NCBI GenBank assembly: GCA_946186215.1
Contig: CAMHMM010000054.1
Span: 1 to 9,625, forward strand
Source: an uncultured Ruminococcus sp.
GTDB lineage: Bacteria; Bacillota; Clostridia; Oscillospirales; Ruminococcaceae
Length of the DNA: 9,625 nt
Direction of reading: 5' to 3'
Position 1 is the first letter of the stretch, and each line of letters begins with the position of its first letter. This document shows positions 1 to 5,582 of the stretch, one piece after another. A program made the position numbers and the translations under genes. The notes below the pieces were generated by a model. It was not told the DNA's origin. It searched no databases and saw nothing but the letters and a program-made list of their open reading frames with translations.

Positions 1-1
1 C

Positions 2-289
2 ACCAACTGCCTGGCACCCTTGGCCAAGGTCGTGAACGACAAGTACGGCATTGATCTCCACGGAACATGGGCTGAAACATATGATGTTCTTATCGATAAG
101 ATAAAGGACACCACAGATGATGATACACGCTACGGCCTCATGCATCTTGCTGAGGATACTGTAATGCAGACAGGCTGCATCATGCCTATGTATTACTACA
201 CTCAGACCTATATGCTCGACAGCAGCGTGAAGGGCTTTGTCATCACTCCTCTTGGCTATGTTATCTTCAAGAACTGCAGATATGAGTGA
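2..289 (+). CDS. Oligopeptide ABC transporter substrate-binding protein, C-terminal end (partial)
   Basis: This is the last 95 residues of a solute-binding protein of the SBP_bac_5 (OppA/DppA) family; the reading frame is open to the left window edge, so the true start lies outside. The visible piece has the usual family ending: a helix of the type 'AEDTVMQTGCIMPMYYYTQTYML', that is, a helix followed by 'P-hydrophobic-YYYT', then a Val-Lys-Gly-Phe turn and a final Pro-Leu-Gly-Tyr-x-x-Phe-Lys strand just before the stop. In the family this region forms the end of the lobe that closes over the bound peptide. The protein would be a lipid-anchored extracytoplasmic receptor feeding peptides to an Opp/Dpp-type permease; signal peptide, lipobox and permease genes are not in the window. 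It ends 105 bp from a convergent gene. The family call is fairly secure; the substrate cannot be read from this piece. Confidence 0.8.
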   Translation, partial: TNCLAPLAKVVNDKYGIDLHGTWAETYDVLIDKIKDTTDDDTRYGLMHLAEDTVMQTGCIMPMYYYTQTYMLDSSVKGFVITPLGYVIFKNCRYE

Positions 290-325
290 TAACTGATCAA
301 AACACTTTAGTCGGTGCTTTAAAAG

Positions 326-362
326 ACAGCCGCGGTATTCCCGGAAGGGATGCCGTGGCTGT
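326..362. terminator. Hairpin between convergent genes, probable bidirectional terminator
   Basis: An imperfect inverted repeat forms a stem of about 16 bp (326-341 with 347-362, including G-U pairs) closed by the loop CGGAA. It lies between the stop at 289 (+) and the stop at 395 (-). Read on the minus strand it is followed by CTTTTAAAGC, a modest U-tract. On the plus strand the following GATGTTATATTC is only moderately U-rich. It is therefore the better terminator for the deacetylase gene and a weaker one for the transporter gene. Confidence 0.6.
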
Positions 363-394
363 TGATGTTATATTCAGGATGAAACGGCGGCCTG

Positions 395-1096
395 TTATCT
401 TCCGATAAATGACGGTTCGGAAAAGTGAACGCCGTGATCGAGGAGATAGCCGATGAACTTCATGAAATAGCCGGGCACCAGCTCTTCTGTTTCATCATGA
501 GCATGGATAAGGATGATATGTTCACTGCCGTCGGCAAGCAAAGGCGCATTTGTTTCGGGAGCGGGATCGTTGATGCGCTTCATAACATCGTCAACGGTGA
601 AGCCGCTGTCCTTGCGGATATTGTATTCGGCAAAATCGAATGTCCAGAGCGTGTCGATACCCTTGTCGAGACCTTCCTCCTTCCACCACGGGTAGGTTAT
701 CATGCGGTCGTCCAGCTTATCAAACCCGTTTTCAGCGAGATATCTCTGGAATACATCCCTGTTATTTCCGCCTCTGTTTCCGTAGGGGAAGCGGAACGGT
801 CTGAAGCTGCGCTTTACGCCTGCTGCGCTGTACAGTCTGTCCAGCACTTTTTCGCATTTTTCTATCTCTTCAAAGCCCTCTTCCGGTGTGAGCTTTGAAA
901 AATCAGGGTGTGAATAGCTGTGGTTGCCGACTATCACGCCATTTTTCAGTGCATACACTGCGTTGTCGAAATACTGCTCCACCCGTTCACCCCATGCGAA
1001 CATAACTGCCTTTATCTCTTTTTCACAGAGATAGTCCACTATCGCCGGAGTGTTTTCGGATGCGATATCGTCTATTGTAAGAACTGCGTTTATCAT
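395..1096 (-). CDS. Polysaccharide deacetylase family protein (NodB homology domain)
   Basis: A metal-dependent carbohydrate esterase family 4 protein, predicted to remove N- or O-acetyl groups from a sugar polymer. With the start at 1096 it has 233 residues and consists almost entirely of the NodB domain. Visible motifs in order: TIDD (7-10, variant of TFDDG; D9 base, D10 metal ligand), HSYSH (59-63, metal-binding histidines), RFPYG (102-106), an FDF segment near D154, and LIHAH (196-200). The start is chosen because AAAGGAG (1104-1110) lies 7 nt upstream. An in-frame ATG at 1180 would add 28 residues, with no comparable binding site, and would lie only 6 nt past the predicted transcription start. 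No signal peptide or membrane helix is seen, which is unusual for an enzyme acting on cell-wall or plant polymer. The metal triad and His motif are intact, so catalysis is plausible; the substrate is unknown. It is transcribed alone from a divergent promoter. Confidence 0.85.
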   Translation of the reverse strand: MINAVLTIDDIASENTPAIVDYLCEKEIKAVMFAWGERVEQYFDNAVYALKNGVIVGNHSYSHPDFSKLTPEEGFEEIEKCEKVLDRLYSAAGVKRSFRPFRFPYGNRGGNNRDVFQRYLAENGFDKLDDRMITYPWWKEEGLDKGIDTLWTFDFAEYNIRKDSGFTVDDVMKRINDPAPETNAPLLADGSEHIILIHAHDETEELVPGYFMKFIGYLLDHGVHFSEPSFIGR

Positions 1097-1192
1097 AGTT
1101 TGTCTCCTTTGCCGGTCTGTTGAAGCTTTCAGGTTTGCGATTATTGTTTTGATCGGTCTGTGCGGTTTATCAGGCTGCACGGGCTGATATTT

Positions 1193-1221
1193 ATATTACC
1201 ACATAATGCCGATTTAGTCAA
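1193..1221 (-). promoter_or_regulatory. Sigma-A-type promoter for the deacetylase gene
   Basis: Read on the minus strand: -35 TTGACT (1216-1221), a 17-bp spacer, and -10 TAATAT (1193-1198). Transcription should start near 1186, giving a leader of about 90 nt before the ATG at 1096. Confidence 0.75.
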
Positions 1222-1256
1222 TGAGATTATCGCCCTTGCCGACTGTCAGTATGTGG

Positions 1257-1284
1257 TTGACTTTTTACGGCGGCGGTGTATAAT
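1257..1284 (+). promoter_or_regulatory. Sigma-A-type promoter for the AbrB-like gene
   Basis: -35 TTGACT (1257-1262), a 16-bp spacer and a consensus -10 TATAAT (1279-1284), with the start expected near 1291. It is divergent from the deacetylase promoter; the two -35 boxes are 35 bp apart, so one regulator could influence both. Confidence 0.8.
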
Positions 1285-1295
1285 AAATTAGGTGC

Positions 1296-1312
1296 GATCA
1301 GATATTCTGATC
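1296..1312. promoter_or_regulatory. Inverted repeat just downstream of the -10 box, operator candidate
   Basis: GATCAGA-TAT-TCTGATC is a perfect 7-bp inverted repeat with a 3-bp centre, placed about 5-20 bp after the predicted transcription start and 31 bp before the chosen start codon. Its size and position fit a dimeric repressor site, possibly for the AbrB-like product encoded directly downstream. As RNA it could also fold as a short hairpin. No protein binding can be proven from sequence. Confidence 0.45.
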
Positions 1313-1343
1313 ATATCATAAAATGAATTCGGAGGGTGATGTA

Positions 1344-1811
1344 ATGCCACAAATGAATAAGGGCGGCAAGTTTATTTTCGGAAAGTCGCTCATTCGTGAA
1401 GACGGTGTATTGCAGTTTCCGGAACAGGCAATACGGGAGTATGACATTACTGCGGAAGGGCGCATTTATCTGATAACCGGAAGCAAAAAAACAGGCGGCT
1501 TCTGTGTTACACGCAGGGGACTGCTTGGACCTTCTAAACTCGGCCACATATTGTCGGATACTCCCGAACTTAATGATTACTCGGCAAAGCAGGGAGAATT
1601 CATTAAGTACAAGGGGCGTTTTTATTCATGGACTGAGATCAGCGATGACGGTAAGATCGTACTGACTGATGAAATGTTATCATTTCTGAAAATCAAATCG
1701 GGCATGAAACTGCTTTCTATTCGCAGCAGTGATATAGCTTTCACTATGGGGGCATACGGTCCATTGGCAGAAGAATCCATGAAACATGAAGATGAAATAC
1801 CTGTGTTCTGA
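1344..1811 (+). CDS. Small protein with two AbrB-like (swapped-hairpin) repeats, possible regulator
   Basis: A soluble protein of 155 residues with no signal peptide or membrane helix. Two segments resemble the SpoVT/AbrB pattern 'acidic-Gly-x-hydrophobic-x-hydrophobic-Pro/Thr ... Gly-x-x-hydrophobic'. The first is residues 17-47 (REDGVLQFPEQ followed by YDITAEGRIYLITGS). The second is 97-130 (ISDDGKIVLTDE followed by LKIKSGMKLLSIRSS). A basic segment between them contains VTRRGLLGPSKLG (55-67). AbrB-type folds usually bind DNA as dimers; two copies in one chain would give an internal pseudo-dimer. The start at 1344 is chosen for GGAGG (1331-1335), 8 nt upstream; an ATG at 1323 lacks a binding site. 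It sits behind its own strong promoter with an inverted repeat over the start region, which would suit autoregulation. The DNA-binding role is inference; it could be a conserved hypothetical with another function. Confidence 0.7.
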   Translation: MPQMNKGGKFIFGKSLIREDGVLQFPEQAIREYDITAEGRIYLITGSKKTGGFCVTRRGLLGPSKLGHILSDTPELNDYSAKQGEFIKYKGRFYSWTEISDDGKIVLTDEMLSFLKIKSGMKLLSIRSSDIAFTMGAYGPLAEESMKHEDEIPVF

Positions 1812-1921
1812 ATGCATTTGAATAATAGCGAGCCGAAAGTTCAGGACTGCTGCCGGAGATTTATCCGCAGATAAGTATGCGGGCAACAGCGGCTTGTCAT
1901 CGAAAAAAGGGTGTTAAAATA

Positions 1922-1950
1922 TTGACAAAAGCGTTTCAATACTGTATAAT
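1922..1950 (+). promoter_or_regulatory. Perfect-consensus sigma-A promoter for trmO
   Basis: -35 TTGACA (1922-1927) and -10 TATAAT (1945-1950) are separated by exactly 17 bp. The start is expected near 1957. This is the best promoter in the window and implies strong constitutive expression. No convincing terminator precedes it in 1812-1921; only a weak CCGCA/TGCGG hairpin at 1865-1882 is seen. Confidence 0.9.
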
Positions 1951-1991
1951 AAAGATTAATTGATAGCATTGCGGTTATGGACAGGTCTGAT

Positions 1992-2642
1992 ATGGAGATC
2001 ATAGCATATATTGAAAATGATTTTGACGAGAAATTCGGCATACCCCGTCAGAGCGGAATGGCCGGAAACATCTCGGTGATCACTCTTACGGAAAAATACG
2101 CAGTAAGTGCGGCACTGCGCGGGATCGGGATGTATTCTCACATATGGCTGCTGTGGCTGTTTTCGGAAAATCCCGAAAGGGAGGAGTTCTCTCCCACCGT
2201 TCGTCCTCCCCGGCTGGGCGGCAATGAAAGAATGGGCGTGTTTGCCACGAGGTCACCATTCAGGCCGAACAATATCGGGCTGAGCTGCGTGAAGCTCATT
2301 CGTGCGGATGAGGAACAGTGCAGGCTGTATGTGAGCGGTGCTGACCTTATGAACGGAACTCCGATAATCGACATCAAGCCCTATATTCCTTATTCGGACT
2401 GCCGACCCGGAGCATCGGGAGGTTTCAGTGACAGCAGGGCGGAAAAGCTCGATGTGGTGTTCAGCGAAAATGCCCGCGGAGTGCTCGCGCCTGAAAGCGA
2501 GGATGTACTGCGGCAGATAATCTCGCAGGATCCCCGCCCGCAGTATCATGCACAGGGCAGGGAATACACATTCACCTTTGCCCGCAGGGAGGTCACATTT
2601 TCTGTTGAGAATGGCATTGCAGTGATAAAAAGCATCATATGA
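1992..2642 (+). CDS. trmO: tRNA (N6-threonylcarbamoyladenosine(37)-N6)-methyltransferase TrmO
   Basis: An S-adenosylmethionine-dependent enzyme that methylates t6A at position 37 of threonine tRNAs to m6t6A, supporting accurate decoding; it is cytosolic. The family (UPF0066, formerly YaeB/TsaA) is clear from an N-terminal KFGIPRQSG (14-22), RPPRLGG (71-77), the hallmark GVFATRSPFRPNNIGLS (82-98), and GTPIIDIKPYIPYSD (122-136). The C-terminal extension containing DPRPQYH (180-186) and a final beta-rich segment is also present, so the 216-residue protein is full length. The start at 1992 gives the usual family opening (Met-Glu-Ile-Ile) and has CAGG 6 nt upstream. An in-frame ATG at 1977 adds five residues and has no visible binding site, but cannot be excluded. 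It is transcribed alone from a consensus promoter. No strong terminator follows; the next promoter begins 70 bp after the stop. Confidence 0.93.
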   Translation: MEIIAYIENDFDEKFGIPRQSGMAGNISVITLTEKYAVSAALRGIGMYSHIWLLWLFSENPEREEFSPTVRPPRLGGNERMGVFATRSPFRPNNIGLSCVKLIRADEEQCRLYVSGADLMNGTPIIDIKPYIPYSDCRPGASGGFSDSRAEKLDVVFSENARGVLAPESEDVLRQIISQDPRPQYHAQGREYTFTFARREVTFSVENGIAVIKSII

Positions 2643-2711
2643 CCGTGCAGGCAAACGCCCAAAAACAGACAGACCGAGTATTAGAATATAATTAGAATTA
2701 ACTGCGATATG

Positions 2712-2739
2712 TTGATTTTTTTATAATTTATGGTAAAAT
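2712..2739 (+). promoter_or_regulatory. Promoter of the six-gene envelope operon
   Basis: -35 TTGATT (2712-2717), a 16-bp spacer, and -10 TAAAAT (2734-2739) preceded by TGG, an extended -10 feature. The region upstream is AT-rich and carries the direct repeat TTAGAAT at 2681-2687 and 2692-2698, 11 bp apart, which could act as an UP-like element. The start is expected near 2746. Confidence 0.7.
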
Positions 2740-2745
2740 TGAATT

Positions 2746-2774
2746 GTCGGCAGGGGCATCATGCCTTTTCCGAC
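2746..2774 (+). promoter_or_regulatory. 5' leader stem-loop at the predicted transcript start
   Basis: GTCGG (2746-2750) pairs with CCGAC (2770-2774), and the inner arms GGCAT and ATGCC continue the stem with two G-U pairs and one mismatch. The hairpin begins at the predicted first base of the transcript and ends 6 nt before the AGGAGG site at 2781-2786. It could protect the 5' end of the mRNA or control access to the binding site. There is no U-tract, so it is not a terminator. Confidence 0.5.
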
Positions 2775-2793
2775 GGCATCAGGAGGGATATCT

Positions 2794-3588
2794 ATGAAAA
2801 ACAAAAGGCTTATTCCGGCTGCACTTGCAATGGTAGTCATCGCCTCGTCAATGTCCGCACTTGCAGTTGATGCAGGAGCTGAGTGGGTGAAGAACGGCGA
2901 TTCCTACAGCTTTTTGGACAAAAACGGCAAGAAGCTCACAGGCTGGGTGAAGATCGGCTCCAAGAAGTATTACTTCGGCAGCGACGGCAAGATGAGAACA
3001 GGCATGATAAAGCTTGACGGAAAGACCTACTATTTCGGCAACGACGGCGTTATGCGCACCGGCAAGGTCTCCATCAAGGGCAAGACCTATGATTTCGGTA
3101 CCGACGGTGTTCTCAAAACGGCTTCGTCCACAAAGGTGAAGATGCCTGATGTCAAGTGGACTATGACCAAGTCCGATATAACCAAGTTCTATGCAGGCTC
3201 TGAAAATGTTCTTGACATAGGCTTCGTATATATAGCAGGCTCGTGGGAAAAGGCCGCAATGTACGGCTTTGATCCCGAAAACGAAAAGCTGATGTTCTAT
3301 TCCGTAACATCCACCGACGGCCTTGCTGCTGCAAGAAAGAAGCTCAAAAACGACGGATACAAGTATGTGGAAAAGGTCACCGAGGACGGCAAGGATGCCT
3401 ATGTTTACAAGAAGGGCACCAACTATGCGGTAGCAGCAGAATCCGAGGGGATCACCATGATAATATATCTGTCTCCCGCACTGTCCATCGCCTATGCGGC
3501 AAAGGGCAAGGAGGGACTGCAGGAGGAGATAGACTCCTACTACGATTCTATCGGCACTAATTTCAGCTTCCATACTCCCATGTTCTGA
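2794..3588 (+). CDS. Exported protein with cell-wall-binding-type repeats and an unrecognised C-terminal domain
   Basis: A 264-residue secreted protein. The start at 2794 has AGGAGG 7 nt upstream; an earlier in-frame ATG at 2761 lies inside the leader hairpin and is unlikely. Residues 1-29 form a signal peptide (basic MKNKR, hydrophobic core, AVDAGA cleavage region near 25-29). Residues 30-110 hold four units of about 20 residues of the Trp/Tyr-Tyr-Phe-Gly-x-Asp-Gly-x-x-x-Thr-Gly type, like the choline-binding/glucan-binding repeats (CW_binding_1) of Gram-positive surface proteins. These bind cell-wall teichoic acid choline or glucans in known members; the ligand here is unknown. Residues 115-264 form an alpha/beta domain I do not recognise. 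No sortase signal or catalytic motif is seen. It is the first gene of the operon, 15 bp before a membrane microprotein gene, which suggests an outward-facing partner or sensor for the downstream membrane proteins; that role is inference. Confidence 0.8.
   Translation: MKNKRLIPAALAMVVIASSMSALAVDAGAEWVKNGDSYSFLDKNGKKLTGWVKIGSKKYYFGSDGKMRTGMIKLDGKTYYFGNDGVMRTGKVSIKGKTYDFGTDGVLKTASSTKVKMPDVKWTMTKSDITKFYAGSENVLDIGFVYIAGSWEKAAMYGFDPENEKLMFYSVTSTDGLAAARKKLKNDGYKYVEKVTEDGKDAYVYKKGTNYAVAAESEGITMIIYLSPALSIAYAAKGKEGLQEEIDSYYDSIGTNFSFHTPMF
2944..3123 (+). repeat. Three 60-bp tandem repeats encoding wall-binding units
   Basis: Units at 2944-3003, 3004-3063 and 3064-3123 each encode 20 residues with the shared core Lys-x-Tyr-Tyr/Asp-Phe-Gly-x-Asp-Gly-x-x-x-Thr. 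A more divergent 21-residue unit precedes them (about 2881-2943). The DNA is similar but not identical, so this is an old amplification, not an assembly artefact. Confidence 0.75.
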
Positions 3589-3603
3589 TCGGGGCGTGGA
3601 GAT

Positions 3604-3732
3604 ATGGTAAGTTACACGGTGGTCAATACGGGGAATATCCCCGTCAGCACTATGGTGATAGTGGCTGTGGTAGCGGGCGTGATAGTTATCGCGGCGTTCA
3701 TAGCCGGTATATTTACAAAGAAGAAAAAGTAA
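3604..3732 (+). CDS. 42-residue single-pass membrane microprotein
   Basis: A very short gene: a polar N-terminus of about 15 residues (MVSYTVVNTGNIPVS), one strongly hydrophobic helix (about 17-38, Val/Ile/Ala/Gly-rich) and a C-terminal cluster of four lysines directly before the stop. By the positive-inside rule this is N-out, C-in. Spacing supports a real gene: the ATG lies 15 nt after the previous stop, and its stop lies 15 nt before the next ATG, in a run of tightly packed same-strand genes. Purine-rich GGGG (3591-3594) and GGAG (3598-3601) precede the ATG, the latter rather close. An internal palindrome CGGGGA-ATA-TCCCCG occurs early in the gene. The helix plus Lys tail resembles the end of a sortase substrate, but no LPxTG motif precedes it. 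I do not recognise a family; it may stabilise or tether the SPFH or TPM proteins encoded downstream. Confidence 0.7.
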   Translation: MVSYTVVNTGNIPVSTMVIVAVVAGVIVIAAFIAGIFTKKKK

Positions 3733-3747
3733 CGGAGGTAATCAGTT

Positions 3748-5034
3748 ATGGGTATCATCAGCGCAGCAGTTAATTCTGTATCAGGTGTTCTTGCGGATTC
3801 GTGGAAGGATGTCATTGAGCCTGCGGATATGAGTGAGTCTACTCTTCTCGTAAAGGGTGTTCATGTAAAGAAGGGCAGCGCCAAGGCAACAGAGGATTAT
3901 GTGAGCAACGGCTCTATCATCCATGTTTATCCCAATACTCTCATGCTCCTTGTGGACGGCGGCAAGATTGTTGACTATTGCGCACAGGAGGGCTATTATG
4001 AGGTAAGCAATTCCTCTGCACCCTCGCTTTTCAACGGTGAGCTCAAGGAATCCCTTAAAGAGACATGGAAGCGCTTCCAGTTCAACGGTATACCCTCTGC
4101 AAAGCAGCTCGTTTACTATGTAAATACTGCTGAGATAAAGGGCATCAAGTTCGGTACCAAGAATCCCGTTCAGTATTTCGATAATTTCTACAATGCAGAG
4201 CTTTTCCTGCGCGCTCACGGCACATATTCCATAAAGATAGCCGATCCTCTGAAGTTCTATGCAGAGTTTGCTCCCAAGGGCACAAACAGGATAGATTCCA
4301 AGAACCTCAATGAGCAGCTGCTCAATGAATTTATGGATGCGCTCCAGACTGCTATCAACCAGATGAGCGTTGACGGCGTGCGTATCTCCCAGATCACATC
4401 CAAGTCAAGAGAGCTTTCCAAGTATATGGCAGATACTCTCGATCAGGACTGGAACGATCTCAGAGGCATCGAGGTATGCTCTGTAGGTATAGCTTCCATT
4501 AGCTATGATGATGAATCCAAGGAGCTTATCAATATGCGCAACAAGGGCGCAATGATGAGCGATCCCACAATAAGAGAGGGCTTTGTTCAGGCATCTGTTG
4601 CACAGGGCATCCAGTCAGCAGGTTCCAACACTGCAGGCGCAGGCGCTGCATTTATGGGTGTAGGTATGGGCATGAACGCAGCAGGCGGATTCATGCAGAG
4701 CGCATCCCAGACAAATGCATTCCAGATGCAGCAGCAGGCACAGCAGGCTCAGGCTATGCAGCAGGCAGCAACTGCACAGGCGCAGGCTAAGGCAGCAGGC
4801 TGGCAGTGTCCTGACTGCGGAACTACCAATCAGGGCAACTTCTGCGGCGGCTGCGGCAAGCCCAAGCCCGCAGATCAGAGCGGCTGGAAGTGCCCGGACT
4901 GCGGCACTGTAAATCAGGGCAATTTCTGCGGCGGCTGCGGTAAGCCCAAGCCCGCAGGCGAGTGGATATGCACCGAGTGCGGCACAAAGAACTCCGGTAA
5001 GTTCTGCGGCGGCTGCGGTAAGCCGAGAGCATAA
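3748..5034 (+). CDS. SPFH-domain protein with three C-terminal zinc ribbons (YdjI-like)
   Basis: A 428-residue protein of the bacterial SPFH/'virion core protein'-like family, to which B. subtilis YdjI belongs; GGAGG at 3734-3738 precedes the start. Residues about 20-270 form the SPFH (stomatin/flotillin-like) core: hydrophobic strands, the helix LNEQLLNEFMDALQTAINQM (187-206) and the strand ending in GIASISYDDESKELIN (247-262). Residues about 285-350 are a flexible Gly/Ala/Met then Gln/Ala-rich linker. Three zinc ribbons follow, each CX2CX8CX2C: C354/357/366/369, C382/385/394/397 and C408/411/420/423. No membrane helix is seen, so it is probably a peripheral, oligomerising membrane scaffold. 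In B. subtilis YdjI works with YdjG and YdjH in a PspA-linked envelope-stress module; YdjG- and YdjH-like genes follow here. The stop overlaps the flavodoxin start (TAATG), so translation is coupled. Confidence 0.85.
   Translation: MGIISAAVNSVSGVLADSWKDVIEPADMSESTLLVKGVHVKKGSAKATEDYVSNGSIIHVYPNTLMLLVDGGKIVDYCAQEGYYEVSNSSAPSLFNGELKESLKETWKRFQFNGIPSAKQLVYYVNTAEIKGIKFGTKNPVQYFDNFYNAELFLRAHGTYSIKIADPLKFYAEFAPKGTNRIDSKNLNEQLLNEFMDALQTAINQMSVDGVRISQITSKSRELSKYMADTLDQDWNDLRGIEVCSVGIASISYDDESKELINMRNKGAMMSDPTIREGFVQASVAQGIQSAGSNTAGAGAAFMGVGMGMNAAGGFMQSASQTNAFQMQQQAQQAQAMQQAATAQAQAKAAGWQCPDCGTTNQGNFCGGCGKPKPADQSGWKCPDCGTVNQGNFCGGCGKPKPAGEWICTECGTKNSGKFCGGCGKPRA
4798..5031 (+). repeat. Tandem zinc-ribbon coding repeat
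   Basis: Three ribbon units begin their first cysteine codon at 4807, 4891 and 4969, with periods of 84 and 78 bp. The first two are nearly identical over CGDC-type and FCGGCGKPKPA stretches, while the third has diverged (CTECG, KFCGGCG). The pattern points to a recent duplication of ribbon 1 and 2 within this gene. Confidence 0.8.
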
Positions 5035-5513
5035 TGAAAACACTGATAGTTTACTATTCCCTTGAAGGAAATACCGCTTATGCGGCGGAGCTTATTGCAC
5101 AAAGACTGGGCGCGGACACTCTGCACCTTGTCCCTAAAAAGGCATACGCCGACAAGGGCTTTGCTAAGTTTTTCTGGGGCGGAAAGAGTGCGGTAATGGC
5201 TGAAAAGCCCGCACTCGAGCCCTATGATGCGGATATTTCCTCATATGACAGGATCATATTCGGCTTTCCTGTATGGGCATCGACCTTTGCCCCGCCATTG
5301 CGTACATTCATCCTTGAAAACAAGGATAAATTAGGCGGCTGCGACATTGCAGCGTTTGCCTGCATGGCAGGAAACGGCGCAGAAAAGGCGCTCGGAAAGC
5401 TGGGCGACTGCGCGGGAAAGGCGCTTTCAGCCACGGGGATATTTATTGATCCACTCACCCACAAGGAGGATGCAGTACGCATCGCCGATACATTCTGCGG
5501 CAAGCTTTCATAA
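5034..5513 (+). CDS. Flavodoxin family protein
   Basis: A 159-residue FMN-binding electron carrier or quinone/flavin reductase-like protein, cytosolic, of the usual short-flavodoxin length. The N-terminal strand MKTLIVYYS is followed by the phosphate-binding loop SLEGNT (9-14) and a helix. The central WGGKSAVMAEKPALEP segment and GFPVWASTFAPPL (77-89) match the second FMN loop, and FACMAGNGAEKALGKL (112-127) the third. The gene starts inside the SPFH stop codon (TAATG) with only a weak purine-rich site, so it depends on coupled translation. It has no known counterpart in the B. subtilis ydjFGHI cluster. Its insertion here suggests a redox input to the membrane-associated module or simple hitchhiking. 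The family is confident; the redox partner is unknown. Confidence 0.88.
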   Translation: MKTLIVYYSLEGNTAYAAELIAQRLGADTLHLVPKKAYADKGFAKFFWGGKSAVMAEKPALEPYDADISSYDRIIFGFPVWASTFAPPLRTFILENKDKLGGCDIAAFACMAGNGAEKALGKLGDCAGKALSATGIFIDPLTHKEDAVRIADTFCGKLS

Positions 5514-5518
5514 TCAGA

Positions 5519-5549
5519 ACCGGGACAGGCAGTTTCTGCTTGTTCCGGT
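5519..5549 (+). promoter_or_regulatory. Intercistronic hairpin between flavodoxin and the YdjG-like gene
   Basis: A 14-bp stem (5519-5532 with 5536-5549, two G-U pairs and no mismatches) closed by a TTT loop starts 5 nt after the flavodoxin stop. The bases after it (ATATGAGACTG) contain no U-tract, so it is not a simple intrinsic terminator. It is more likely an mRNA processing or 3'-end stabilising element that separates expression of the first four genes from the last two. Confidence 0.6.
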
Positions 5550-5582
5550 ATATGAGACTGCGTCGTTTGTCAGGAGTCTTTT

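Noticed and set aside
425..898. Open frame of 157 codons on the plus strand inside the deacetylase gene
   Set aside because: It is antisense to a gene with all NodB motifs, has no ribosome binding site and its translation shows no recognisable family.
2848..3573. Open frame of 241 codons on the minus strand opposite the wall-binding-repeat gene
   Set aside because: It mirrors the repeat periodicity of the sense gene and lacks a binding site; the sense frame has a signal peptide and known repeats.
3629..3643. Palindrome CGGGGA-ATA-TCCCCG in the microprotein gene as a terminator
   Set aside because: No U-tract follows and it is inside a coding frame in the middle of an operon.
4615..5043. Ala/Leu/Cys-rich frame opposite the zinc-ribbon repeats
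   Set aside because: Its repetitive composition is simply the complement of the tandem ribbon DNA.
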